DNA of 64,000 nucleotides from Haematobia irritans. Lineage: Eukaryota > Arthropoda > Insecta > Diptera > Muscidae. The position numbers and the translations under genes are program-made. The stretch spans positions 86,367,983-86,431,982 of the forward strand of contig NC_134398.1 in assembly GCF_050003625.1 (NCBI RefSeq), given 5' to 3'. How positions within the stretch are numbered: position 1 is the first letter of the stretch; each line of letters begins with the position of its first letter. This document shows positions 56,001 to 64,000 of this stretch, in pieces. Under the pieces are notes generated by a model. It worked only from the letters and a program-made list of their open reading frames with translations, made no database searches and was not told the DNA's origin.

Positions 56001-56654
56001 TCGGCCATATTCAAAGAGATGTGTGAATCCCTTGGTATCAAGAAAACGAGGACTACACCATTACATCCACAATCCGATGGCATGGTAGAAAGATTTAATC
56101 GCACTCTGGAGGAACATCTTCGAAAAGTAGTGGACAACGGCCAGAGGGACTGGGACGAGCATATACCAAAGTTTTTGCTGTCGTATAGATCTGCCATTCA
56201 TGATTCCACCTCTCGAACACCGGCCAATGTTCTATTCGGAACTGAGTTGAAGTTGCCTGGAGATCTGATATTCGGCGCTAAACCTAATGAGCTCGCCATG
56301 GAAGAAAACAGAAACGACATCCCAAACACTTTCGGTGAAGTTCACGAATCAGTGCGCAACAAAATAAAAATGGTCAGCAACAGAATGAAGGCGAGATACG
56401 ATCGTGCTGTAAATACTGAGGGCTTCCAAGAAGAAGAATTGGTTCTGCTATTTAACCCGCAACGAAAGAAAGGATTGTGTCCTAAACTGCAAACACAGTG
56501 GGAAGGCCCATACAAAGTCATCAAGAAGATCAATGATGTTGTATACCGGATTCAGAAGGACGACAGCCCTAGATCAAAGATGAAAGTTGTACATCTGGAA
56601 CGATTGGCTCCTTACGGAACAGGTTCTGTGCCTGTTCGGGACGAACAGGCTTAA
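53070..56654 (+). CDS. pol: Pol polyprotein: protease, RT, RNase H, integrase
   Basis: The frame opens at 53058 after TGA; via the slip at 53064-53070 the first Pol codon is 53070, giving 1194 residues. No ATG precedes the protease, which supports frameshift expression. Numbering from 53202: protease DTGAS at 4-8; reverse transcriptase ~290-470 with FCVDYRKLN, FSTLDLQSGYWQV, MPFGLCNAP and YLDD at 420-423; RNase H ~565-690 with LDTDASAHG, RTDHSALRW and HGNADALSR; integrase with an HHCC finger (FHNGPSGGH ... NCEKC) and Asp867, Asp927, Glu963 (D-x59-D-x35-E); then a GPY/F-type module (WEGPYKVIKKI). No chromodomain is evident. All key residues are present. Confidence 0.95.
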   Translation, partial: LNRASSAGQELAPTDDGPTISIAIVQQKNNNLTIAGVINGDKRTLTLDTGASKSIIRSDLVKGKVTPLIGVKLRTATGEPATVYGKVTVKLTIANKSVTYDFIVADIVDEVIIGADFMIAFGLNLDMKRRVMTWCDAEITVNVGYDGNTPVRRLTTSQSESIPPNAEAIIWVSMNGDCEVGQLWVVEPAENKSNNILIANALVTTNEERLIPVRVLNLSDNHEQIVQFSDIGKCTPAEAIVNLEGNSSKTHGAVRKHLEGYFEAWTRHLSPSERNKARKLLWKNASAFASEKGNQGRTSVVKHEIKTAEERPIKQAPRSVPLAKRDEVQKLIKEMAESGVIEPSSSPWCSPVVLVKKKDGSTRFCVDYRKLNDVTKKDSYPLPRIDDTLDTLAGTTWFSTLDLQSGYWQVEIAEKDKEKTAFGVNGGLWQFNVMPFGLCNAPDTFERLMERVLKGLHWKSCLIYLDDIIVMGKTFDEHLKNLKDVIQQLSAAGLRINAKKCSLFQREVKYLGHHVTAEGISTDEDKIQAVRDWARPRNLHELRSFLGLCTYYRRFVPNFASIAASLHKLTQKGQKFQWSDEQEDSFQHLKELLCSAPVLAYPIPGEKFVLDTDASAHGIGGVLSQQIDGKEKVIGYFSRTLSKPEKNYCVTRRELLAVIESVKHYHKYLYGQHFLLRTDHSALRWLLQFKNPEAQLARWIERLQSYDFSIEHRKGGKHGNADALSRRPCNIECKHCSKAEHKEEIVDIRLLHIESAVDWPTEQRKDPILNKIISAKEENKKPSKKDIAAESPLMKSYWAQWDSLVLVNGSLQRKWESEDGKSSRNLIIVPDSKIRDVLAEFHNGPSGGHLGITKTAEKVKQRFYWVGCQKSIAEWVANCEKCMKAKGPTRKSRGPMQEYRPGAPFERIAMDVAGPFPVSDSGNRYVLVVMDYFSKWPEVYAIPNQEAKTIVDVVNKNWICRYGVPSEIHSDQGRNFESAIFKEMCESLGIKKTRTTPLHPQSDGMVERFNRTLEEHLRKVVDNGQRDWDEHIPKFLLSYRSAIHDSTSRTPANVLFGTELKLPGDLIFGAKPNELAMEENRNDIPNTFGEVHESVRNKIKMVSNRMKARYDRAVNTEGFQEEELVLLFNPQRKKGLCPKLQTQWEGPYKVIKKINDVVYRIQKDDSPRSKMKVVHLERLAPYGTGSVPVRDEQA

Positions 56655-56665
56655 GCGGGAGGCAG
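56655..56665 (+). other. Polypurine tract
   Basis: GCGGGAGGCAG follows the pol stop and directly precedes the 3' LTR. It would prime plus-strand DNA synthesis. Confidence 0.75.
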
Positions 56666-57255
56666 TGTTACGAATTTGATAATTATAGACATAAGTTTAT
56701 TTAAATTAGTTTCCGTTAATTTAAAATTTCAAATTGTAACGATAAAATTTCTCTATCACTTGTTGGAATCATCTATTCATTTTCTAGTATTTTCCTGAAT
56801 TTCTTTTATGTTCTTTTGTTTGCTTACCGAAATGTTAGTTCTTACTCTCTTTGCTTTGCTTTGTTATTCTGCATTCTCATTTCATCTCATTGTCTATTGT
56901 CATTGTTGTTGTAGTAATGCGAGCATATATCTATGTGAGTGTGTATGTGTTTGGCAGCCACCATACGAATAACTTAATGGTCGTAGATACTTCTAGCATT
57001 GTCTAAGAATGTTCTGGCGTTGCCAGAATATTGTAGTGCTACCAGAATGTTCTCGTATTGCCACACCGTCATATATAAAAGCGCTCGCATGCGGCTAACG
57101 AGTCAGTCTTGATTAAAGCGTCAAACGAATAACTTCAGTGTGAACGAATTGTAAAGTGTGAAGTCATAGTAAATAAATTGTAGATTGTCGTTATTTAAAA
57201 GAACTGTGTTTTAATTGTCGGGTAATTAAAAACGCCTAAATATAAAAACGTAACA
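56666..57255 (+). repeat. 3' long terminal repeat
   Basis: 590 bp, TGTTACGAATTTGA to AAAACGTAACA, near-identical to the 5' LTR. It is followed by ATAT, the right target-site duplication, and by the interrupted fam-A sequence (TATGTTTGGGG). Confidence 0.95.
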
Positions 57256-57693
57256 ATATTATGTTTGGGGTATGAATGTTTCATAAAAATAATATGTGTG
57301 AATGTAAACATATATAAATTTACAAATTTCGAGCAAACATATATATGTTTACAATTTCTGTGAAATGATTGCATGTTGTTTCGGAAAACTGCTTTATGAT
57401 AAGGCCAAAAATTTTATATTTTATATAAATATTATTTAATTTGAATATTAGAATAATTATTCGGAGTAAAGAGAATAGACATTCGGAACCAAGAGCATAA
57501 AGATTTGAAAAAAAACAGCATGTGTTTTCGCCTTGAGAGGAGAATTTTATGTATGTGGGGACTGTGAATTTTTAATAACCCACATTTCGAAATTTTTAGT
57601 CCACGAAATTTTTAGTTCTTGGCACCTTTTTCTGTAATACAAATAATGGTTAAGAAATTATTCACTTTTATAAATTTTTAAATTTTCCCCTTT

Positions 57694-57767
57694 CGCCTGG
57701 ACGGAGAATCGAACCGAGGACCATACAGTTTGTAAGCCGACACACTATCCACTGGGCTACGTAGCTG
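57694..57767 (-). other. tRNA-like segment T1, third good copy
   Basis: The minus strand has CAGCTACGTAGCCCAGTGGA and GGTTCGATTCTCCGTCCAGG, nearly identical to 26311-26384. Confidence 0.7.
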
Positions 57768-57884
57768 TTATAGTCACCAGTAGATAATTATCGTTATAAG
57801 TTACATTTATATAGCATAGTTTGCAGCGCCCACGAGCCCATGCAAACATAACATTATTTAACAGAAACATACATTTGTTTGCCA

Positions 57885-57953
57885 CGTGGAGCAGTGGTTA
57901 GCATATCTGCCTTGCATGCAATGGGTCGTGGGTTCAATCCCTGCTCCGACCGA
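57885..57953 (+). other. tRNA-like segment T2, third good copy
   Basis: CGTGGAGCAGTGGTTAGCAT ... GTGGGTTCAATCCCTGCTCC. The spacing to T1 (117 bp) equals that at 26385-26501. Confidence 0.7.
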
Positions 57954-59427
57954 ACGCCAATTTTTTTAATTTACACATTTATATTTATACTATATTAGAT
58001 TTTTATAATGAAACTCCGAAATGTGGGTTATTAAAGATTTATAGTCAGTAACAGTGCTTGATATAAACGAAATTTACTGATTTTTGGATAAAATATTATT
58101 TTTTTATTGTAAAAATAACAATTTTGTAACAAAAAACTGTTTTTGGTATAAAAACTTATAAAAATTTTGGAAGGAATTCAAAAACTCTAACATAACAAAA
58201 GAAGAACGTGGAGTCGAGTATAAACATAAATAAATAATTTTTTAATATAAACATAAATTTATTTAGGCGTTTTTATACATTTTACTGTGTAATTTTTCAC
58301 TATTTCCTCCTTATTTCATTTTACTGTCCCAACTCTAAAAATAGTATAGTGCCCTTTCGTTATTTTTATGAAGACCCCTGATTTCTTTTAACGAACCAAG
58401 AAAAAAATTGTGCCCATAATGCCAAAATGATAAACAAAACACATGTCCACACATACATAAAATGCTGCTCTCAAGGCGAAATCATATGCTGTTTGTTTTT
58501 CAAATGTCTATTCTCTTGGAATGTCTATTCTATTTATTCAAATTAAATAATATTTAGACTTAAGCATATCAAATTTTTGGCCTTATCATAAAACAGTTTT
58601 CCGAAACAACATACAATCGGTTTCACAGAAATTTTTCTCTTTTGATTGTTTCGCTGTGTTATGTTGATATCTTTCGGCAACTCTCGCGGTTTCCATCTAT
58701 ATTTCTTTCTCTATACTTTCTCTCTGTCGCTCTCTGAATGAAATATCACAACATATATATGTTTACTCCAAATTTGTAAATTCATTCACACATATGATTT
58801 TTATGAAACATTCATGCCTCAAACATAATATATTCTAACATATTAACATAGATGTCCTAAACATTTAGTGTTAGTTTAGGAACATTACATGTTTGCACTT
58901 AAATATATTGTGTTTTAAAATTGTCCCCGAAACACATTTTGTTTATATCGGAACATATCAAAAACATATTTTTCTAACCGTGTAATATATAAAAAGAAAT
59001 GTACATTTTGATTGTCACTCCATAACTCGAGAACCGCTACATAAAATAAAAAATGGCTAAATACGTTTTGTAGAAGTGAGGTTTGTTAGTAAACAACAAA
59101 AATTTAAAAGTATTTTCATTTCGCCGAGTTATGGCGATTTTTTTTAAACATTACCCGTTTTCATATAAATTTTATGAATGGAAACAATTTTTGTTTTGTT
59201 ATACAGAATTGCTTGAATACGAGTAAACAAAATTACAGGTGGCTGAATATGTTTTGTGTAGCATACAATTAGGATGGTTTTTAATTCAACCGAATACACA
59301 AACACACATACATATACATACATGTATTTGATTGACAACATACAAATGTGATTTTTTGGAGTTTCGTAAATATTGGCAAATATTTAATATCTAAAAAGTG
59401 ATTTCAATTGTCATTGATCAAGAAAAA

Positions 59428-60352
59428 ATGCCACCAACGCGAAGATCAACTATAGGTCGACGTACGCGTAATTCTACCTATAGGTTTAATCAAAGGAGAA
59501 TACAAATTGTTGAGGAACGCTCACAACAGAACCAAATTCAACTATTACGAAACGCACGTCGTCATACATCTGCATATTCAACTCCACAAAATCCAACATC
59601 GCGATGAACGACACGAACTTCACGTCGTGCTGTGCAAAATGTGGAATATGCTGCTTTCGTTTACAATATTGAAAATGATTATAGTGAATATGCTATTATT
59701 GGTGAAATGACAGTGAGATATCCACATTGCGATGCGGCCAAATTTCAGGGTGAAACTGCTGGCATGTGTTGTGCGAACGGTAAAGTAAAACTGCCAGCAT
59801 TTGAATCTCCCCCCGATCCACTTCATTCATTAATTTTTGGATCGTCGCAAGCTTCTAAGCATTTTTTATTTCATATTCAACAATATAATGCGGCATTTCA
59901 AATGACTTCATTTGGTGCGACCAAAATTGTAAGAGACAATTTCATGCCGACGTTTAAGGTGATAACTTCATGCGCAATATCTTTTGAAAAAAGCGACCTG
60001 AACAGCATTTTTTAATGTGTGCAATAATTCTGACACAACATATAATAACATTTTACAACTGTTACAGATTCAAGGACAGATGTATCATCAAGCTGGCTCC
60101 TTATTGCCATATCCTGATGTTGATCATCAATTTTTACAAATTTTTTTAATCGGAGATGCAAATCATGAATTGGATCGACGTTGTGCAATTGCTGCGTGTA
60201 CAAAACGACAAATTATTTTTGAAATTCAAACATTTTTACATCAGCACAATGGATTAATTCGATTGTTTAAAACCCCTCTCGATCGTATGCCATCTGATGA
60301 TCACAGAATCATTATTAGGGCTGACAAAACGCCCTTTGGAGAGCATGTTTGA
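59428..60352 (+). pseudogene. Helitron protein, N-terminal part, broken
   Basis: It begins with ATG at 59428 (a basic Arg-rich leader). An in-frame TGA lies at 59605-59607, then reading continues through NVEYAAFVYN, GMCCANGKVKLP, PPDPLHSLI, FHIQQYNAAFQMTSFGA, the region before the Helitron-like N domain. A stop at 60013 and a frame change follow. QIQGQMYHQAGSLLPYP, FLQIFLIGD, NGLIRLFKTPLDRMPSDDHR and IIRADKTPFGEH lie at 60017-60352. The HUH Rep catalytic motif that should follow is absent. Confidence 0.8.
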
Positions 60353-60361
60353 ATTTGAAGG

Positions 60362-60616
60362 TTGGCTCATCAATTATTTTACATGCCATTTGAATTTAAG
60401 CGTTTGCAATTCCCAGTACGTCTATCATTTGTCATGTCCATCAATAAGGCGCAAGGGCAAACGCTTCAAATATGTGGATTACATTTGGAGGAGCCGTGTT
60501 TTTCACATGGACAGCTATACGTGGCCTGCTCAAGAGTTGGAGCTCCAAATTGTTTGTTTGTGCTCGCTTCAAATGAGCAAACGAAAAACATTGTATATAA
60601 AAATGTTTTGGATTGA
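60362..60616 (+). pseudogene. Helitron helicase, C-terminal fragment
   Basis: An 84-residue frame: MPFEFKRLQFPVRLSFVMSI, NKAQGQTLQICGLHLEEP, CFSHGQLYVACSRVGAP and TKNIVYKNVLD. These are the last helicase motifs (V and VI region) of a Pif1-like Helitron helicase. It follows the N-terminal part after ~10 bp, whereas an intact protein has roughly a thousand residues or more between them, so the centre was deleted. Confidence 0.85.
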
Positions 60617-60704
60617 CAATATTAAATTTCATATTCATAAAATAAACTATAATATTTCAGTTCTTCTTTGGTTGGTTGCAACAAAGTGCAACTGGGTCCG
60701 CTAG

Positions 60705-61704
60705 TAGTTTATAATAATTAGTAAGTCTAATGAAAAATTAAATTAACTCTTTAGAGAAGTCACTAAACTTAAATCTCTTTGCAGAAAACTAAAATCTTTG
60801 GATGCTACATTCTTGCAAACATTAAGAAGCTGACAAATGAAAAATGAGTGGCTTATCGACAAGAAAAAGTTTCCAGAAACATTTCAAAGTGCAACCAATT
60901 AAAATTGTTAAAAACAACAAATTGTTAAAATCAACAACTTCTGGATGAAAATGTGCATCACATCGTCAGTTTAATTTACATCCTTTTATCAGTTTAAAAT
61001 TGATATTTTGTGAATTCCTTCTGCTGGAAATCAATTCTAACACGCGGTCCAGCACGTTCTAATTTCAAATTGCCCGCATATTAATACATTTTAATACTGT
61101 TTTATGACACCAACAGGAAATCGAATTATCAATGCAAAAGTGTTTAAATGTTTAAGATATTTAAAGTTTTATTGTTTGTTGTTTTGTTCTTATTTGTTGA
61201 TATGTTTAATAAGATTATTATTTTTCAATTGGTATTGTAGTGTATTATGTAGTGTAGTGTATTATTATATATTTTATTTTGATGAAAATGAATAAATTAT
61301 ACAAAATTCATAGAATTTTGGCTTTGACTTTCAATTTGAGGTGGGGATATCATTCATAAAAACTTTGGTTGAAAAGTATTTGCAGCGATGTTAATTTTTA
61401 ATTTGACTCGCATTGTTTGAGACACGAAAATTGTTTGAGATATTATTGAGCAGCGATGCATTTCAATTTGAGGATAACGCTTGAGAAATTATTGCTAATG
61501 TGTTGAATTTTACTGTTGAGGGTAATGTCTGTTTTTTGTTGAGAACGCGATTTTCTCAACAATTTCTCAACTTGTATATTGCACTAATCCTTTGAAAAAA
61601 TGTTTGAAAAATTTTTGAAATTTAGCATTTTTTAAACGTTTGTGTTTATTGGGTTGTTACAGTTTTATTTTATTATTATCTAATTTTTACAAGTTGAAAA
61701 ACTT
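60705..61704. other. Unassigned DNA, no gene supported
   Basis: No domain or repeat end was recognised. The 63-residue frame at 61104-61295 is low-complexity and hydrophobic. TTGAG/CTCAA motifs recur at 61325-61580. Confidence 0.4.
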
Positions 61705-61780
61705 CTTCGCTTCAATCGGGTGTTGAACCTGGGTCTGTTGGCACCATAACAGAACACTTTAGCAAACTCAGCCACAAACG
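61705..61780 (-). other. tRNA-like relic
   Basis: The minus strand reads TTGTGGCTGAGTTTGCTAAA (A-box-like) and CCAGGTTCAACACCCG (B-box-like) about 35 bp apart. The sequence differs from T1, T2 and the SINE head. It may be a decayed SINE head or tRNA pseudogene. Confidence 0.5.
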
Positions 61781-62757
61781 CCATTAAACATAATTCATTA
61801 AAACGTCTATTCAAATGTTTGTGATATTAACTACTTCTTGAGATGTTCTTTATTATTATGAATGAAATAGTAATGAATACTATTTCATATGAACACTCTT
61901 ATGCACTGAAAAAATACGCAACGTCAATTTTAGGATGCGCAATTGATACACTATTAAGGACAAATTTCTTTAAAATAATGAAATTTTAATAAAAGAAAGT
62001 TTATAATCATTGCTTCAAAAATTTTTTGGATTAAATTTAGGAGACACATTTTGAAAATTTGCATCCCTTCGTTAAAGTTGCATGTTTTTAAACTATGGCA
62101 AATTTTCCTTAAAGTAAAGAAAAACATTTTTGATTTAAAGAAATCGTCCTTAAATTAACTGAAATATTGAATCTTTAGACTTAAAATAAAAACGCTTCAA
62201 ATATAGGCTAGGACTTATTTTGACGATTTAGCATCTTTGGTTTAAAGTTTTTTTTGGAATTAAGAAATCATTTTTTACACTCAAAAAGTAATATAGAAAA
62301 GTTTACTTGATTCAAGCCGTAGCGGTGTCAAAAGTACGGTAAGTACGGATTTTCTAAATCCAAGAGGAAAATTCTTAATTTAATCCCGAAAATATTAAGT
62401 GCAGATTTCTTAATTCTAGAATTTTTCAATCGTGTTTGTGCTTCCTTTGAGTACGGGAAGTACTTGATTCAAGCCTAGTGAAGTTCTATTTAATCCTAAT
62501 CCATACATGATTCAATCCGCATTTAAACTTAACTTGAGCCGTTTTTTAAACGGAATCAGGGTTTGCATCAATATTTTTTATTCTTGAATATATAATGTGC
62601 TTGTTTCAGGAACGATCTGTTCTTGATTTAATCCCGAACCGTATTCAACATTATTTTATATGCGCTTGATTTTAGTGTAATTTGTACTTGTTTTAATCTC
62701 AATGTGCGCTGAATTCCCATAAAATAAAAATAGGTTCATATATTTTTAAAAGTTTTT
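61781..62757. repeat. MITE-like repeats
   Basis: At 61905 CACTGAAAAAATACGCAAC resembles the left end of the MITE at 14991-15646; its right end is unclear. At 62277 a TACACTCAAAAAGTAATA end starts another repeat with recurring CTTGATTCAAGCC and TTAATCCCGAA motifs. No gene seen. Confidence 0.45.
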
Positions 62758-64000
62758 TATACCCACCACCATAGAATGGTGATGGGGGTATAATAAGTTT
62801 GTCATTCCGTGTGTAACATATCGAAAAATCGATTTCCGACTATATAAAGTATATATATTATTGATCAGGGAGAAATTCTAAGACGATATAAGCATGTCAT
62901 GGCTACAGCCTTCAATAATGGCGCTATCGTCTTGAAATTTGGCATAGATTCGTTTTTTGGTTTGCAGGCAGGTCAAGTTCGAAGATGGACTATATCGGTC
63001 CAAGTTTTAATATAGTCCCCATATAAACCGACTTCCCGATTTGGTGTCTTGGGCTTATAAAAAGCATAGTTTTTATCCAATTTGCCTGAAATTGTAAATC
63101 TAGAGGTACTTGGGGACCTCTAAGTTGTGCCGAAAATGGTGCCCATCGGTCCATGTTTTGGTATAGCTCCCATATAGACCGATCTCCCGAATTTGCTACT
63201 TGGGCGTCTAGAAACTGTATTTTCTATCCGATTTGCCTGAAATTGGAAATCTAGAGGTATTTTGGGACCATAAAGAGGTGTGTCGAAAATGGTCCGTATC
63301 TGTCCATGTTTTGGTATAGCCGCCATATGGACCGATCGCCCGCTTTTTATTCTTGGGCTTCTATAAACTGTATTTACTACCCGATTTGCCTGAAATTGGA
63401 AATCTAGAGGTATTTTGGGACTACAAATAGGAGTGCCGAAATTGAGGTGTATCGGTCCATTTTGTGGTATAACCCCCATATAGACCGATATCTCGATTTT
63501 ACTTCTTGGGCGTCTAGAGACTATATTTTCTAGCCGATTTGCTTGAGATTGAATATCTATGTTAGAAGTGTTTTAAGATCACAAATAGGTGTGTCGCAAA
63601 TGGTGCCTATCGGTCCATGTTTTGGTATAGCCCCCATATAGACCGATCACCCCACTTTATTTCTTGAGCTTCTATAATCCGTAGTTTTTATCCAATTTGC
63701 CGGAAATTAGAAATCTAGATGTATCTTAGGACCATAACCATGAAAGTGGAATTCTAGAGGTATATGAGGAACATTAAGAGGTGGTGAGTATTGGTCCATG
63801 TTTGGTATAGCTCCCGAACCGTAGTTTTTATACGATTTGCACAAAAATGTAAATATACTGGAATTTTAGACCCTCAAAATTCTGTATCGCATTTACTTTT
63901 ACCGGTCGATTTGGTAAGGCATCGATATAGACCTCCCACCCGACCAAAGTGCCGATAAATGGCGAAGGTTCGCTAAAGCGAACATTTTTCGAAATAAATT
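62758..64000 (-). mobile_element. fam-B element, reverse copy, continues past window
   Basis: It begins TATACCCACCACCATAGAAT (the GGGTATA end in reverse). The array has ACCGAT anchors at 63178, 63331 and 63484 (exactly 153 bp apart), then 63642 (158). The 119-residue minus-strand frame at 63120-63479 repeats the same ~51-residue peptide as the array at 40120-42008. The left ACAAGTA end is not in the window. Confidence 0.75.

Larger units (their letters stand above)
51127..57255 (+). mobile_element. Ty3/gypsy-type LTR retrotransposon, complete
   Basis: A 6.13-kb element with LTRs of 595 and 590 bp, TG...CA ends, target duplication ATAT (51123-51126 and 57256-57259), primer-binding site, gag, pol and polypurine tract. 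Pol domain order (protease, reverse transcriptase, RNase H, integrase) is that of Ty3/gypsy. There is no env frame between pol and the 3' LTR. Both frames are open. The LTRs differ by one substitution and one 5-bp indel as read by eye, so the insertion is young. Confidence 0.95.
50972..57571 (+). mobile_element. fam-A left half split by the LTR retrotransposon
   Basis: It starts at 50972 (CACTGTTAGAAAAATATG). The LTR element interrupts it at 51127-57255 with the 4-bp duplication ATAT, and it continues to about 57571 (TTTTCGCCTTGAGAGG). There it meets the reverse fam-A copy at 57600-58982, so the two truncated copies are tail to tail. Confidence 0.72.
57600..58982 (-). mobile_element. fam-A element, reverse, truncated
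   Basis: It starts inside the family at TTCTTGGCACCTTTTTCTGT, so the outer ~230 bp are lost. It carries T1 (minus) and T2 (plus), about two TTTATA units, the AT-rich middle and the terminal AACATATTTTTCTAACCGTG, followed by TA at 58983-58984. Confidence 0.75.
58985..60704 (+). mobile_element. Helitron remnant, internally deleted
   Basis: It follows the fam-A end and starts ATATATAAAAAG. It carries N-terminal and C-terminal pieces of a Helitron Rep/helicase with the centre missing. The 3' end has a 6-bp hairpin (GTTGCA 60675-60680 / TGCAAC 60687-60692, 6-nt loop) eight bases before CTAG (60701-60704) and a following T, the normal Helitron terminus. The exact 5' end (TC) could not be fixed. 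Confidence 0.75.

Noticed and set aside
53366..56533. Several minus-strand frames of 60-120 residues across pol
   Set aside because: Antisense shadows of the LTR element's pol gene without recognisable motifs.
56655..56665. env gene after pol
   Set aside because: Pol ends 11 bp before the 3' LTR; there is no room for a third gene.

Overview
The window looks like repeat-dense nuclear DNA of a higher fly, most likely a muscid such as Stomoxys, Haematobia or Musca. It is very AT-rich. It carries LOA- and Jockey-type LINEs, a rosa-like mariner relative, hAT and Tc1-type relics, a Helitron relic and many short TA-flanked repeats. The species call is inference. I found no convincing host protein-coding gene, no rRNA and no functional tRNA gene. 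Nearly every long open frame belongs to a transposable element or is an artefact of simple or tandem repeats.

Layout. 1-7150: short repeats split by a full-length LOA-like LINE (1792-6824) with a 13-bp target-site duplication. 7190-15960: fragments of a '153-bp array' family (fam-C here), a rosa-like element (10842-13563) split by a CR1/Jockey-type LINE that is itself hit by a MITE, and a decayed Jockey-type fragment. 15961-22865: an element with TACACGCA-type inverted ends (fam-D), then a near-identical 3.04-kb tandem duplication holding a Tc1 relic and a fold-back fam-C copy. 23000-25450: a less repetitive island with a clean hAT MITE. 26023-33540: two large copies of a TA-flanked element (fam-A) that carries two divergent tRNA-like Pol III promoters; one copy holds a 1.04-kb TTTATA array. 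34364-37194: related repeats and a second rosa-like element. 38348-48344: one fam-A copy split by three successive insertions (fam-B, fam-C with its own 2.13-kb tandem duplication, and a LINE 3' end). 49285-50300: a MITE and a complete tRNA-headed SINE. 51127-57255: an intact-looking Ty3/gypsy-type LTR retrotransposon, again inside a fam-A copy. 58985-60704: a gutted Helitron. 62758-64000: a reverse fam-B copy.

How the parts work together. The LOA-like LINE and the SINE share the last ~80 bp, including an unusual (CCTAA)n tail, so the LINE family is the likely source of the SINE's replication machinery. The SINE's tRNA head is also closely similar to one of the two tRNA-like segments in fam-A. 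The LTR element has gag and pol in different frames, joined by a textbook -1 slippery heptamer (T TTA AAC) directly before the gag stop; its LTRs differ by one substitution and one 5-bp indel in the comparison I could do by eye. fam-B and fam-C have the same exact 153-bp internal period, similar ends and the same A-run insertion context, so they look like two branches of one poorly described repeat class. Working names fam-A, A2, B, C, D, E, F, H and I are labels for this report only.
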